DNA of 64,000 nt from Tolypeutes matacus (Eukaryota > Chordata > Mammalia > Cingulata > Chlamyphoridae), in the NCBI GenBank assembly GCA_026826555.1, contig JAKSZT010038599.1, positions 1,021,843 through 1,085,842 of the forward strand. The letters are read 5' to 3'. The position numbers and the translations under genes are program-made. Shown piece by piece: positions 27,001 through 41,020 of the stretch (the first letter of the stretch is position 1; each line of letters starts with the position of its first letter). Under the pieces are notes generated by a model, which had not been told where the DNA came from, searched no databases, and worked only from the letters and a program-made list of their open reading frames with translations.

Positions 27001-28005
27001 TGCCAAAACTTATGACTCTGAATAATGTTAACAATTTTGGTTTAGGTCATTGCACACAGTTTAAACACCTATACAATATCCTGTATGTTCATTCTCCTAT
27101 TGAAAGAAGATACATTTAGAAAGTCAAAGAATAGAGATAAGTCTGGGGGCAGTCTTCTTTAGTTATTTTCATTTGAACTCACATATTGTCTGACCTATTT
27201 TTTAGATGTTGCAGAAATATTATGAGAAATTCTTTCAAATCTTGAAAGAGCAGTTGCCAAAAATTTAGTGTATATAGACACTCATGCATACACATAAAAA
27301 AGATGAATAACTGAAGTGTCAAGTATCATACATTTATTATTTTTTTTTCTAATTTCTGAAGCAGAGATGAACACACATAAGAACTATTGGCAATCCTAAA
27401 AATATCAAGGACTCCTTAGCTATAAAAAATAATATATAGTGTATGGGATGCACTGAGGCGATTCATTGCTTTTCAGGTTAACATTACCACTTTGACCCCT
27501 GAATAAATCAGGTAATATCCTAAAAGCTAAAACTGAGTTGACCTTTTCTTAGTGTAAGTACAAATGTAATTACTGTAGAAATTATGAAACTCAATACTCC
27601 CCTGACATAGAGAATTTTATAGGTTGATGCCATGCTATTGAAATAAACATAAATTATTTTTAAAATTTTGCTATTTTTTTAAGAGCAAATATAAAAAAAA
27701 TTGCTGCCTTTACAGAGAAATTCCCACCTAAATTTCTCATCTTTAAAGAGGCACTTTTATTTTATGCACAGTCTTATAATATTATCACTGATATAATAAA
27801 AATTCTGCTTTTGCATTTTTGTCCCTAACAAATAAATGTGGAGTGAGTGACCCACAGAAAGTTTACAAAGAGTTTTACATTTAAAAAATAATAATTTCAT
27901 GTGTTTCAGTGCCATTATTTGAAGAGCTTGGGAGTTTTCATCCCATCTTTAAAATAAGAAAAATCTATATGAAGTGAAAATCAATAATTCTTCTCAAACC
28001 CATTA
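24091..28005. other. No gene seen
   Basis: A moderately GC segment at 24120-24560 could be an unrecognised old LTR (an open frame of 119 codons on the minus strand has no known relative). The rest is AT-rich, with C- and T-homopolymers at 24677-24686 and 25451-25462. Confidence 0.4.
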
Positions 28006-28009
28006 AAGA

Positions 28010-29045
28010 ACTAAGGTTATAGGGCAATCTGCCACCCAAAATCTGGATAGACAGGTCCATCCAGTGAGACACAGCCGAAATTTCTTAACCTGGAAGACAA
28101 GACTCTTTAGACATAAACTAGAAACATTTAAATGATAATTATGCCCACTTGCTGGATCCTGAGTATAGACTAGCTTAAGAGTGAGAAACTGCCAAGGGCT
28201 ACAGTCTTACTATGCTTAGTCTATCATTCCAAGGTTCTAAAAAATGAAGATCCAAGAAAGATGTCCTCCTGGTTCAGGAAGGGGTGGGGAGAGTAACCAT
28301 CGCACAATAAATCCAAAGCCATCTCAGTAAAATACACCTTACCGGTGCCTTCTTTCAGCTGGACAGGGGGATTCTTCCTACTTCATTCTCCTCCATCCTT
28401 CCTGTCTCACTCAAGAGGGGGTAAAATCATAGTCCACATGGCTTGCGCTTCAAGAAGTAGATTGGGAGCACTGCAGCCAAGGAAGGGAATAGAGAACAGA
28501 GAGGAAAATGCTAGACCACTGGAGACACATTTAAGAAGGCCAAGCCCAGAGACACTGGCCCACTAAAAGACTGTGATTTAGTTAGAACATTATAGATTGC
28601 ATGCACTCCCCACAACTTAACATTAAACCCAGTACAATAACCATGGGTTAAAACTGAAAGAGCTGCAAGACATAGACTCTTTCTGAGTAAGAGTCTGTAG
28701 GGAAATGCAAATTCAATTTTGGAGACAAATGTAGAAACATTAGAGGAATTAGAAGCCTCTGACACCTGCAACGATGGCAAAAATATTAGACATATCAAAA
28801 ATCCTAGTCATATTAACAGAAAATCTCGTCCAAAAGATCTATATATCTAACTTCTTGTTACCTGATACAACATGCACAACTTCCAATAAAAAATTACACA
28901 TCACATAAAAGGGCAAGAAGAAACAAAGTCTGAAAAGTAAAAATTCATCAGAACCAAGTGTAGGTATGAAAAAGATATTGGAATTATCAGAGAGGGAATT
29001 TGTATATTAGCAGCTCTATTGGAAACATTATATAACATGTAAGAT
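28010..29045 (+). mobile_element. Old L1 5'-end sequence, sense (tentative)
   Basis: The segment 'ggccaagcccagagacactg' and the later A-rich block around 28890-29020, including 'ttggaattatcagagaggga', resemble the 5' UTR and pre-ORF1 region of old mammalian L1s. It lies upstream of, and in the same orientation as, the ORF2 fragment at 29390, but an LTR piece separates them. Divergence is high and the call is from memory. Confidence 0.4.
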
Positions 29046-29383
29046 CAGATGAGGCTACTTCATTGAAGGTGCGTCCCAACAGAATCAGGATGAGTATTAA
29101 TCTTATTGATGGTGCACCTATAGAGAAGGGCACAAAGTGAGAAAGCCACAGCGAGCAGCTGGAAGCTGGATGTCAACCAAACCTAGAAGAGAAAGGGGAA
29201 GACTTAACATGTATATTGCCATGGACAAATTCCAAGGAATCCAAAAGATTGGTAGCCAGCCTGAAGATACCAACCCTGGGAGGAAACAAGCCTTCAAGCC
29301 TCTGAAACCAGAAGCAAATAAATATCTTTTGTTAAACCAACCCATTGTATGGCATTTGTTTTAGCAGCTAGAAGACTATCACA
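29046..29383 (+). mobile_element. 3' part of a MaLR-like LTR
   Basis: It is homologous to the 3' halves of 30881-31465 and 60520-60976: 'gagaaagccacag', 'gaagcaaataaatatctttt' with an AATAAA signal, 'accaacccattgtatggcat' and 'ttttagcagct'. The 5' part is missing or too diverged to place. Confidence 0.65.
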
Positions 29384-29795
29384 TTGTTTAAATAGACTAA
29401 TTAGAACACAGATATTGCCAGTGTGGATTAAAAAATATAAAAAATATGAAAAGATTCAATCATATGTTGTGTATAAGGGATACATTTTAAAAATCACTAC
29501 TCAAATAGATTAAATGTATTGAGATAAAGATAAATCATGCAAGCACTAATTAAAAGAAACATGGAGTATCTACATTAATTGCAGATAAAACAAACTTCAG
29601 AACAAGAAAGATCATCATTGTTAAAAAGGAATTACATAGTGATAAAAGAGTCAATTATTCAAAAAGACCTAACATTCTTTAGTATGTAAGAACATAACAA
29701 CAGATGGTCAAGTCAAAATATCTTAAGCAAAAGCTGATATAATTTAAAGGAGAAATAGACAAATCCAGAAATATAGGTGATGACTACAACACAGC

Positions 29796-30275
29796 TATAT
29801 TAATCAGGATTCTCTAGGGAAACAGAACCAACAGGAGATATCTGTAAATAACATAAGATTTTATATAATTGTGTCACATGACCATGGGGATGCACACATC
29901 CAAATTTCATAGGGCATGCTGCAAACCAGGGGCTCCAATGAAGGTCCTTGATGAGTTCCTCAGGAGATTCTGGCTGTTCTAAGTAGAGAGGGGAATTCTC
30001 TCTATAAATGCTGAAAGCACTTCCACTTTTAAGTCCTTTAACTGAATGAATGAGAAGTCACTAACTGCTGACTGCAGTCTCCTCAGATGATTGTAGATGT
30101 CACCAGCCATCTATGCAATCAACTCACTGATTATTAAAGTCCACAGAATGTCCTATATTACAATTACCCCAGTGCTTGCTTGGTCAAACAACTGGGCACC
30201 ATTACCTGACAACACCTCTGTCAGTAACTGATATATCAAGCAGGTGTAAAATAAATAATGATATAGATAACCTGA
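29796..30275 (-). mobile_element. LTR-like element, antisense, inside the L1
   Basis: The reverse complement matches 47714-48164: 'cagtgagttgattgcat'-type, 'ggtcaagcaag', 'gagcccctggtttgca' and a terminal 'ttctgtttccctagagaa' block. The flanking 5-mer ACAGC is exactly repeated (29791-29795 and 30276-30280), as expected for this class. The TG...CA ends are themselves mutated. Confidence 0.75.
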
Positions 30276-30880
30276 ACAGCTAGTATATGTCAACTTAATC
30301 TAATTGACTTTTATAGAACACCTCATTCTGCAGTAGCAGAATACTTCTCAAGAGCTCATGGAACATTCACTAAGACAGACAATACTATGTGCCAAAAACA
30401 TACTTTAACATATATAAAAGAATAGAAATTATACAATGTATGTTCTCATTCCATATTGGAATTAAACTAGAAATTGGTAATAGAAAGATATATAGAAAAC
30501 TCCCAAATATTTGTCAATTAAACAACATACTAATAACTAATGGATCAAAATAGAAGGCTTGAGAATTAAGAAAATATTTTACAGTGAAAATTAAAATGAA
30601 ACAAAATTTGTGGAACACAGCAAAAGCAATGCTTAGAGGAAAATGTATAGAATTAAAGGCATATACTGAAGAAAGAAGGAAGATCTAAAATCAGTAATCT
30701 AAGTTTCTATCTTAGGAAACTAGAGAACATAGAGCAAATTATGCCTAAAATAAGCAATAGAATATAGTAATAATAATTTGATTAGAAATTAATGAAGCTT
30801 AAGGAGAAAAACAACAGAGAAGAACAATGAAACCAAAAGGTTTTTTTACATCAATAAAATTGATCAACCTTTAGCCAGAT

Positions 30881-31465
30881 TGTGCTGGTTTAAGTTTTTT
30901 ATGGACCTCAGAAAATCCTGCTCTTAAAGCACACCCATTCCAGTGCCTGTAAACCCATTGCAGATGGGACCTTTTGATTAGATTCAGTTAAGGGACCGTT
31001 TGATTTCAATACTTTTGATTAGAACACTTCAATTAAGGGCCTTTGATTAGATTGCAGGATCCAGGGTAAGTCTTAAACCTCTTACTAGAGTCCTTTACAA
31101 ATGTAGGACTAAAATGCTACAGACACAGAACAAAGCTGCAGAAACGGAGAACAACCCAGAAGCTAGAATCAATTGAACACAGAGGCTGAGAGTAAGCCAC
31201 TTTAGAACAAGCTGGAAATGAGGCCCAGAGGAGAAGGCAGAGAAGAGCCATATGCCTGATTGCCCACAGGTGAGCATCTTCTCATGCCACCACCATGTGC
31301 TTGATTGCTTAACAGCTGCAGTGGTGAGACAGCATCTCTGATGACCTCGATTTTGGACACTTTCATCACCTCAGTTCTGTAAGATTTTAAGCTACTAAAT
31401 TTCCATTATAAAAGCCAACCCATTTCTGGTTTATTGCTACCAGCAGCTTTTAGCAAACTAAAACA
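30881..31465 (+). mobile_element. MaLR-like LTR inside the L1
   Basis: 585 bp beginning TGTGCTGGTTTAAG and ending AACTAAAACA. Its 3' part has 'aaaagccaacccatttctgg', shared in reverse with 53855-54433 and 58970-59663. Flanks CAGAT and CAGGC match at three of five positions, as expected for an aged duplication of the L1 sequence AGCCAGACT. It splits the ORF2 sequence at 30880/31466. Confidence 0.75.
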
Positions 31466-31995
31466 CAGGCTAACCAAGGAATCATGATAAAATAATTGTA
31501 TTGACAATATCATCAATGAAAGAGAGGAAATCACTTCTGATCCCATGGGCATAATAATGGAATCCTATGAAAAATTCTTTGTCGAAAAAATTCGATAAGT
31601 TAAATGAAATGGAGCAAGTCCTTGTAAGTCACAAACTACCAAAACGCACATGAGGAGAAATAGATAATATAAATAGCCCTATGTCTACTAAAGATATAGA
31701 ATCATTAATTTATAAGGGAAGGCAAATGACCTAGAAGAGACAAGACAATACTGAAGAATAACTCTGTCTAAGGACTCATACTACCTGATTTCAAAAACTT
31801 ACTATAAAGCTACAGTAATCAAAACAGCATGGTATTCGCAAAAGAGTAGACATACAAATCAATAAAACATAAAAGAAAGCCCAGAAATAAACCCACTCAA
31901 ATACTTTTGACAGATTTTTTTAGCAAAGGCATGAAGGCAATTCATTGAAATAAAGATAATCTTTTCAACAAATGGTGCTAATTATAATAGAAAGG

Positions 31996-34799
31996 TTTGA
32001 AAAATATCCACCAAAATGGCCAGATAAAGTTTGATTTCTGATTGCTAAAAAGAATTTTTGGTGTCAGTATATCTTTAATGCATCCTTAAAAATCCCTGGC
32101 AGGTCACCTCACATGCCTGTAGTTAAGGATGAATAATCATATATAATTTTTTAAATGTATATGAGACAAAATTTTGTTTGTTTATTTTCTTTACTTTTAA
32201 TCTGAATTATGCCTGACAGAGGGGTCCAGGGTGTTGTTTAACACATAATTGGAACTTTAACCATTTACTTTTTATATGTTTGTTGCTAATTTGTCTTTCA
32301 CCCTTATTTCTTTTCATCTGAGGGAGGAAAAAAGGCCTAGTGTTTTAGCAAGTAGCAATGGCTACTTGGACAGTACTCTATCAGAAAGGCAGTGAACACT
32401 TATCACTCCAAGCCAGATATACAAAATGAGTAAATTATTTAACTTTTTAAATGGGCACTTCACTCATACACTAGGCTAAACATATTTGTGTAACAAATCT
32501 TTAAAAAGATTATGCAGTTTTCTATATGCAAGGGTCGTTTAGGAATGCCAAAAACATGTGGCCCACTTTCTGTATTGGGCTCACAGATGTGTTTTGGGGC
32601 TCATGCTGGTGTTTTTGTTTGTTTCTTTGTTATTTATTTGCCAAAATAAAAAACACAGTATTTAACATAAAACATAGACTTCCAGATAAGATCACCTATA
32701 TTTATAGGTGTATTTATATTTGTTTCAATATTTTAATTAATTCACTTCTATTCTTCATTGCTGGACTTTCCCTTGTTGTTCATTTATGCAATTTGAAGTT
32801 TGAGTATCAGTGTTAGTGAAATTAGAACATAGCTTGAAGCAGGAAAAACAAATCCAAACCCAAAGTATGTTGTCATTTTGGGAAGTCTTAAAGTTGGTAA
32901 TAGTAATGGCAACTTATCAATTTTACCCAAGGTACTAGAATAAATAAACTCTTATGATAAAGTCTCCTCAAATTACACAGCAGAGAATGTAATGCGCTGT
33001 GATATACATCTCAGACTCACAAGAAAAATGTAATTTATCTCTCCAAAGTTATGTGTCGATGAATTAAAATCAGGTCATATTAGGCTTAAAATTAATTCTG
33101 GAATAAAACAGGAGAAGACATGAAATGTTCCCCCTCTCTCACACACGTTTTATTTTTCTGGAATTCAGGATGTTTACTAAAATTTTAAGCAATTGTGTCA
33201 CAACATTTAATAAGTTGAATCTAGCTGCTATACAGTGCATTGGTTTTTAAGTTTTAATTTTAGCCATGAAATGCATCATTCAAATAAAATAATACTCCAA
33301 ACCAAATATGGAACCAGGATAAAATAATAAGAGCTGTTTTGTTCGGAGGCCTGTTAAGAGAAAGATTTCATGGATCTTCCTAGAAGCTTGTTTAGTGCAA
33401 TTTGAAAATAACTAGTCTAGTGAACGAACAAGAATTACTCAGAAGATGTATATGATGCCCTCCCTCTTTTTATCTTCTCATTGGTTGGAATGTGACATAC
33501 CTGATTGGGCACTACATGTAGATGAAGGCAACACATTGGGATGAAAGAGCTACAAATGGAGGGGAGCTGGGTTCTTGACTCTTACTGCCACCATTTCAGT
33601 TCAGAACTGGTTATACATGCACTATTACTTAAGAGAGAAATAAGCCAATGTATTTTAGTACTTTTATTTTGGATTTCTATTAGCGATTTTGAGCATGTTT
33701 CCAAGTTGCACTGAAAACTCTTTTAAGATGGATTTCCCTAAACTTCCACGTTGATGCATTGATGGTGCTTTCCTGTAATCCAGCCATATTGCTTTAAGAG
33801 CAATGGTGACTACTATCTACTCATAAAAGAGAACAAGAGCAGGTGTATGGAAGATTCTAGCTCATCTAGGAAATTTGGAAAGATGATAGAAACTAATTAG
33901 CTGTTGAAGAATGATAATATTTATATGAAAGCCTCACCCCTTCTCAGTCATTTCTGACTCTCCTTATTCTATGTGAAGAATATAACTCCATGACTAAATG
34001 CAGAAAAACTCAGTTCCAGCAGGCTAAATGCTACTGAGTCCTTCAGCATTTATACTTACCTCATAAAAGAAGAGGCTTTTCCCTATGACAGTAGGCTTGT
34101 CCTGGATTTCAGATGCTATCAGTGAGAAAATTTCAAAACAAAACTTCTTATTCTTCACTAAGATTTTGGATTCATATGGAAGGAACACATTGGTTCACAT
34201 CCCAAGTGGCAATGGAATTGTTAGTTTCAATTTGGTCTGACATCCAGTGTAGATATTTCTAAAGTAAATGTATCCAAAGTTAGTATAAAATCACTCCAAA
34301 TCAATTCTTAGAATATAATATTTATTTGCTATGATTTAACATATAAACATAATAAAACAATATAACTAATGTGTGTGCTCGAATTTTCTCAAGCTTTAAA
34401 AATTTTACATTGGCTGTGGAAACAATATTTGAAGAAACTCACATGTAACAGTTTATTTTAAAAAGCAGATAAATTGGAGCTGCTCAAACTTTAAGGCCGT
34501 AAGATTAGAGCACCAGATGGTCATCACTTACTTTATCCTTTTTCCCACCATGGTGAGTATCCCTTCCAACTCAGTAGGCCAAAGTGAGCTCTTTGTCACC
34601 AGGAGGATTTGAGGAGTTTGATTTTTAAAATGAGCTAAATAATACATGTCTTTGGCAAAAAATGATTATTTTATTAAAGAATGTGTAAGAAACAGATTAT
34701 AAATTTCTATGTTGGTTGTTATTTTATTTTTATGAGTACTTTTTAAAAGGGTTATTTACTATGGGAATATTAACAGTACTTGAGAAATTGCCTCGAGCA
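31996..34799. other. No gene seen
   Basis: AT-rich DNA with no recognisable gene or transposon. A 96-codon frame at 32526-32816 has no visible relative. Confidence 0.45.
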
Positions 34800-34985
34800 T
34801 AATGACAATAACAATAGCTCTTGGGCATTTTATAGATTTTCACTATTTACAAATCATTTTTCTAACCATTATCTTGTTTAAACCACACAACAACTGGGTG
34901 GCATAGTTATATCGTTCTACTTACTATAGAACTGGAAACATATTAAGAGGAGTTACACCATGTTCATGTTGTCTCATTAGGACTG
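34800..34985 (+). repeat. MIR-like SINE, sense
   Basis: 'aatagctcttgggcatttta', 'ctaaccattatcttgttt' and 'cacaacaactgggtggcata' follow the 5' half of MIR. It is strongly decayed. Confidence 0.5.
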
Positions 34986-37900
34986 AATTAGACTAACAAT
35001 GTAGTTATTTTTATTAGGAGTTTAATACTTATACCACAATCTCTCAGGTTTTCTCTTGTCTTTTCCACATTAATTATCTGACCACACAATATAATGTATA
35101 AAACATACAGTGAGCAATTAAGAAGAAGATTATGCAGTCTTAGCTCTAAAAAAAAAAAAAAAGCTCCTTACAATGTAGAGTTAAGTAATGGTTGCAAAAT
35201 TTTACTTATTTTAGAAGTGCTTTTAAAAATAATTTTTCTTTGTAATAAAAATTATTTAGAAGGAATCACCTAGTAAAGAGCTGTGTGGTCTTTCTGTTGT
35301 AGTAATAACCTACATAAATGACATTTACTCTTCCAAATTTCATTATATTTGTAAATAATAAAGAGATATTAGGTTAAATATCTCCATTATCTTGGTGAAG
35401 TTCATTTTCTTTGCTTGATATTCTTTCATGCTACATTTAAAAAGCATGCAGAGGAATAATGATTACTGGCATTGAATTAGATCTTGCAAGTCCTTCCTGA
35501 GGCAAAATTCTGAGGAGGAAGGGGAAATATTCAAAACTGGAGTTAAAGTGATATTTTGTTTTATTTTCAGATAGTAAAAGTTGCAAACTTAGTGATTTTA
35601 TATAATATATTTTCCATCTGGAAAAAGAACAACCCCATAACACATTATAATAAAACCATCTGCATTTTGAAAATAATTTCATTGGTCCACATGTATTTTT
35701 TTCCTTGTTAATATTGTGAGGGAAAAGAAAAACAGATTGCATTAAAGGCTCTTAAATAAAAACTTTAGTGTGGGAAATAATTTTATACTTGATAAAGTCT
35801 AAATTTTTATTAAGGGGTTTATAATACAGAGTCAGGCAATCAGATACAATATCTAACCCTGAGCAAATAATCTCCCATGAGATAGAATATTTGTAGACTA
35901 CCGCTAACAATATTACACCTTGATTAATTTAGGCAAGATCATAGAGGCTAAAGAAACTCCACAAGAAAAGAAATGCTCACTTTCAAATAAAGGCCATTTG
36001 ACCCATCAAGGAGTATTTCCCTTTCAATACTACTGTTCTTTAGAAGCCACCCTTTTTCCCATTGTCTCCAAAACTCCCCTTCTAATCTTACCATTTGGCA
36101 TGCCTGTGGGTTTATAATCTACTTCCAAAGTCTACCTCTGATGTCTCTGAAGCATATTCATTTTCTAGTTTTTATTCATGCTTTTATTTTGTCCATTTGG
36201 AACTCATTTGGAGTTTTATTTCAATAATAGTGAAAATATCATGGTTGATAATTTCTTTTTAGGTAAATATAAATTTAAAATAGCATATGTATATTTCCCA
36301 TAGAATCATTAGGAACAGCTCACTTATTAAATCATACTTTAGCTTATTTTCACTTCAAAGAAACACAAATTGATCAAAAACTTATTGAAACTCACAAAAT
36401 GAAGAACAAATGATTAGAAATTTTTACAAGCCAACCAGATAACTGTTTAAACATGGACGGTGGGCAGATCCAGTGCCTTTAGCATTTCCTAAGTAAATTT
36501 TTGCAAAGCTGTTTACCATGTGTGCTACAACATGAAACAAAATTTAAGACACAATAATATGATGATGCATACACCTATCTTCATCTAAAGGACACATTTC
36601 ACACGATTGCATTTATAAGGAAGCATATTTGCTTCTATTTTACCTGTTTTGGGGTGATATTGAAGTCACAATTCTATAGTACAATTTGAAATGTAAAGAT
36701 CACTCTTCTTAATATGTGTTACTGAGTAATACCAGAGAAAGATTACTCTTAGTTCATTGTTTCATCCTCTTGTAGTACAGCAGAATCATCCAGCATTTGT
36801 TTTGCAGTGATTCACATACCATCTATACTGCAATTCTTTCTTCATCTTTGTCTTTACAAACTTACTGTTTTTGCAGAGGCTGGTTGGTTTCTTTAATCAA
36901 GCTGTTACCTCTTCTTCCTAAGTACAGAAGCCTTCCTTCTCATTATATGTGACAAAATCATCCTCATGGAAAGTGAGTTAAAGTAGCCTCTGCCATTCCG
37001 GGCCTCTCCCAGAAAATACTCATGTGAAAAGTTCTGTCTCTTTCTCCTTTGTCTGCTTGATACAGAAAAGCACAGTGAGCTCGGGATTCATGCGATGAAG
37101 ATGGTAGAGTAACAAGATGAGAAATACCAGAGTCTCTAAACAGCTGCTTGAAAAAGATCAAGAACACCAGTCTGTACTTTGAGTGAAAACTAAACTTCTA
37201 TCATGTTTGTGTTATTATTCATTTGTAGAATTGTTTTTATGGAAGCTAGCATTACTTTTCCTAATTTACTTTCAACTTAACCTGATCCAAAGTAATAGTG
37301 GATGGGATACCTCATATTCAATGTGGGTTTTAATACTAAGCATTAAATATGAATACAATTATTAGAATTAAGATGTTCTCTGTGTGTGCTACTTGCATGT
37401 ACCCAAGTTTGGAAAATACTGACTTTAGCTGAACTAGCTCATATTATCAATTCTGAGGTCAGAGAAATTACATGGCTTGTCCATGGTGACTGAGAATTAG
37501 TGCCAAGCCACGAAAATATCCAGGTCACCTTATTCTGCTCAAAATTTTTTCCCTTTCCATCTGCAAGAATGTAGTCTCCCTGTCCTCTGATGTCCTATCA
37601 AAACCTTTTTTTTCCCTTAAGGATAAAGTGACCAACTCCTGGCTTTAGAAACTTTAGATTTTAATTTATTTCCAAAGATATTCTGAAAAAATAAATCAAG
37701 CTTCATAATGCTCACTCAGTATATACATTCCATTTCAAGATATTGGAAACCTTGGGCATTGCCTCATCAGCCCTTCTCTCTCTTGTAATGATCACTATTA
37801 AAAATCAATCATCTACTCTTAGCAGTTGTCAATGAAAAAAGTAATTCTCAGGAGAAAACTATTTAATGTGGTTTTGAAACCTGTCCATAAATAACATCAT

Positions 37901-38321
37901 AAACATAGATTTGATTTTACTTTAGAGTGTCTAGCACTTAGTGAGCAGTTTTCCAACTATCAATTGAAGGACATTATGGGTGCATATTCACATAATCACA
38001 TCTATTATATATTAATGAAAGCCCATCAATTCAACACTTGCTATATACCCTTCAAAATCTTCCAGTCTAGCTTTACGTTTGATAAATTATGCAGCTTCTC
38101 ATGATTTTCTTGTCATAGAATTTTAATTTTCTAATTATTCTTCCCTAAATACCTCAATCCTTTTTATTTTATTCCAACAAGCCATCAGCTGCAGTCTAAT
38201 GTAAGAAATTTTTGAAATGACCCTTATCCAAAGTATTTTTAATTTGATAAGCCTTGTCTAATATCAAATGTCAATCTCTCATTTATATCATTTCTGTAAC
38301 TTTTGTTTGTTTTTCAAATGC
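34986..38321. other. No gene seen
   Basis: AT-rich DNA. A MIR-like scrap may lie at 37450-37530. No coding or RNA gene is supportable. Confidence 0.45.
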
Positions 38322-38399
38322 GTATGTGTATATGTGTGTGAGAGCAAGAGAGGAAGAGAGAGAGATAAAGAAAGAGAGGAATTGAGGAGGGAAAGAAAT
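38322..38399. repeat. GT/GA-rich low-complexity tract
   Basis: A short TG-rich start passes into an almost pure purine (GA-rich) tract. Purine-pyrimidine asymmetry of this kind can form triplex DNA; that is inference only. Confidence 0.8.
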
Positions 38400-38756
38400 A
38401 TATTATCCTTTATTATATAAATGTTTGAAATATTTAACAAAAATACTTATCAAATCAAATAATATAATATGTTTTTCACAGTATTTATCTGCATTTTGAA
38501 TGGTATGTCGAATTTTGTCAGTCTATGCTAGGCCTATATAAGGTACTTCGTGAGAAACCTTGGCTATTGAATTAGGATACTAGAGTAGCATTTTGTAAAC
38601 TATTGCTGTAGTATAATTGCCTTTTACATAAAAGAGATTGTCAACTTCTGTGTAAAAGGTAGCTGGGATTTTGATAAATAGATGTTGAATCTGGAGATTG
38701 GATTGGTAAACACAACAATTTTAGAAATATCATATGAGAATAGTGAAAGATTTATT

Positions 38757-39125
38757 TATTCCTTTCCAATTTGGATGCCTTTATTTCTTTTTCTTGCCTA
38801 ACTGCTCTAGCTAGAACATCTAGCACAATATTGAATAATATTGATGACAGTGGGTATCCTTGTTTTGTTCCTAATCTCACTGAGAAAGCTTTCAGTATTT
38901 CACTTTTGAATACAATTTTAACTGTGGGTTGTCATATACGTACTTTCTCATATTGTGAAAATTCCCTTCTATTCCTGTAATTTGGAGTGCTCTTATCAAA
39001 ATAGGATGCCAGATTTTGTAAAATACCTTTACTGTGTGCACCACGATGATGATGTGATTTTTTTTCAATTTATCAATGTGGTGTATTATACTGGTTGATT
39101 TTCTCTTTAAGTGATGTTTTGATGT
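38757..39125 (-). mobile_element. L1 ORF2 (RT) fragment, antisense, first copy
   Basis: 'cctttccaatttggatgcct', 'tttctttttcttgcctaact', 'gggtatccttgttttgttcc' and 'gaaagctttcagtatttcac' are the antisense RT-palm region of L1. It covers the same part of ORF2 as 39400-39730. Confidence 0.8.
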
Positions 39126-39735
39126 CTTCAGTGCCCAAGTCTAGCACTTCTCTTGTTAAGTTTACTCCTAAGTGGTTTACTCTGTTTTGAGGTGATTGTT
39201 AATGGAATTGTTTCCTTAATTTTATTTTCAGATTTTTCTTTAAGACTGAATAGAAATACAGGTAATTTTTGCATATTTATCTTGCATCATGCAACATTGC
39301 TGAATTTGTTTACCAGTTTTAATATATTTTATGCCGATTCCTTTTGATATTTTTAATACACTAGAACATTTCATCTGTCTATAGAGACATTTAAAATTCT
39401 TCCTTTCCAATCTGGATGACTTTTCTTTCTTACTTTCTTTTTTTTTTTTTAAATCCTAATTGCCCCAGGCCTAGAAACTCCAGTACACCATTTATTGGAT
39501 GTGGTGAGAGTGGGTATACTTATCTTGCTCCTAACTTTAGGGGAAAAGCACTCAGTATTTAACCATTAAATATATTGGTAGGTGTGGATTTTTTGTAGCT
39601 GCCATTCATTAGGTTGAGAAAGTTCTCTTTGATTCCTAGATCAAGTATTTTCTTCATGTAAGTATGTTCAATTTTGTAAAAATGTTATCCTGGATTGATT
39701 GAGATGATAATGTGGGTTTTTTCTTTATCAGAGAG
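39126..39735 (-). mobile_element. L1 ORF2 (RT) fragment, antisense, second copy
   Basis: 'ttaatggaattgtttcctta', 'catgcaacattgctgaattt', 'cctttccaatctggatgact' and 'gggtatacttatcttgctcc' run in normal antisense ORF2 order. The half from 39400 repeats the region already present at 38757-39125, with clear divergence. A poly-T insert lies at 39440-39451. Confidence 0.8.
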
Positions 39736-41005
39736 GTTGTGAGTTTACAGAAAAATCATGCATAAAATACAAGATTCCCATATACCACCCTACCAAAAAC
39801 TTGCATTGGGGTGGAAGTTTGTTACAATTTATGAACATATTTTTATAATTGTCCTATTAATTAAAGTCCACAGTTTAACTTAGGGTTCACTGTTTGTGTA
39901 GAGTAATTCCATGGATTAAAATATATATATTATGTTTCCATATATAAAATCTAACTTTTCCCCTTTTAATCATATGCAGATATATATTTCAATGCTGTTA
40001 ATTGTGCTAACATTACTACCATCCATTACCAAAACATTTCCATCATTCTAAATAAGAACACTGTACATTTTAAACCTTATCTTTCCATTCCTTATCTCCA
40101 CCCTGTCCCCTGGTAACTTATATTCTAGAGTCTCACTCTTTGAGTTTGAATATTATAATTGTTTCAAATAAGTGAGATCATCTAATATTTGTCCTTTTGT
40201 GTTTGACTTATGCCACTTGACATGATGACTTCCATGTTAATCCATGTTGTTCATGTATCAGAACTCCTTTCATTTTCATTGCTTAATAATTTTCCATTAT
40301 ATGTATAGGTAACATTTATTTATTCATTCATTAGTTGATGAACACTTGGGTTGCTTCCATCAACTGTGGAATGCGATGAACAATGGTGTGCAAATATTTG
40401 TTTGAGTCCCTGCATTCAGGTCTTTTGGGCATATTCCTAGAAGTGGGTGTGCCAGTTCATATAGTATTTATGTGCCTAACTTTCAGAGGTACTGCCAAAC
40501 TGTCTCCCACAGAAGCTGCACCATTTTAAAATCCCACCAAAAATTGAGGAGAGTTCCTATTTCTCCACATCCTTTCCAACACTTGTAATTTTCTATTTTT
40601 TTTGAGTAGTAGCCATTCTAGTGGTTGAGAAATGGTTTCTCATTGGGTTTGGATTTGCAATTCCCTAATATCTAATGATGTCGAACATATTTTCATGTGT
40701 CTTGTGGTCATATGAATATCCTCATCGTAGAAATGTCTATTCAAGTTCTTTGCTCATTTCTTAAATGGGTCATTTGTCTTTTCACTGTGGAGTTGTAAGA
40801 TTTCTTCATATATTTTGAATATAAAACCTTTATCACATATGCAGTTTCCAAATATTTTCTCCCACTGGGTTGGTTGTTTTTCACTTTCATGATAAAGTCC
40901 TTTGATGCACAAAAGTTTTTAATATTGGTAAGGTCACATATACCTATTTTTTCTGTTGTTGCTTGTGGCTTGGGTGGAAAGTCTAAGAAAGCATTGCCTA
41001 ATACA
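39736..41005 (-). mobile_element. L1 3' UTR and ORF2 end, antisense
   Basis: From the left: 3' UTR ('tttacagaaaaatcatgcat', 'ccatataccacc'); then the ORF2 C-terminal region ('acacttgggttgcttccatc', 'aatattttctcccactgggt'); ending near 'gcattgcctaatacaaggcc'. This is a 5'-truncated L1 inserted on the minus strand. It shares its 3' tail order with 1838-2206. Confidence 0.8.
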
Positions 41006-41020
41006 AGGCCCTGAAGATAC

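Larger units (their letters stand above)
29390..31995 (+). mobile_element. L1 ORF2 fragment split by two LTR insertions
   Basis: L1 ORF2 sequence can be followed in order in three pieces. 29390-29795 is endonuclease region. 30281-30880 continues with 'ctaattgacttttatagaac', 'tgttctcattccatattgga' and 'gatcaacctttagccag'. 31466-31995 picks up with the segment after that, then skips much of the RT, then 'aaagctacagtaatcaaaac'. All frames are broken. The two LTRs interrupt otherwise continuous L1 sequence, so they are younger than the L1. Confidence 0.75.
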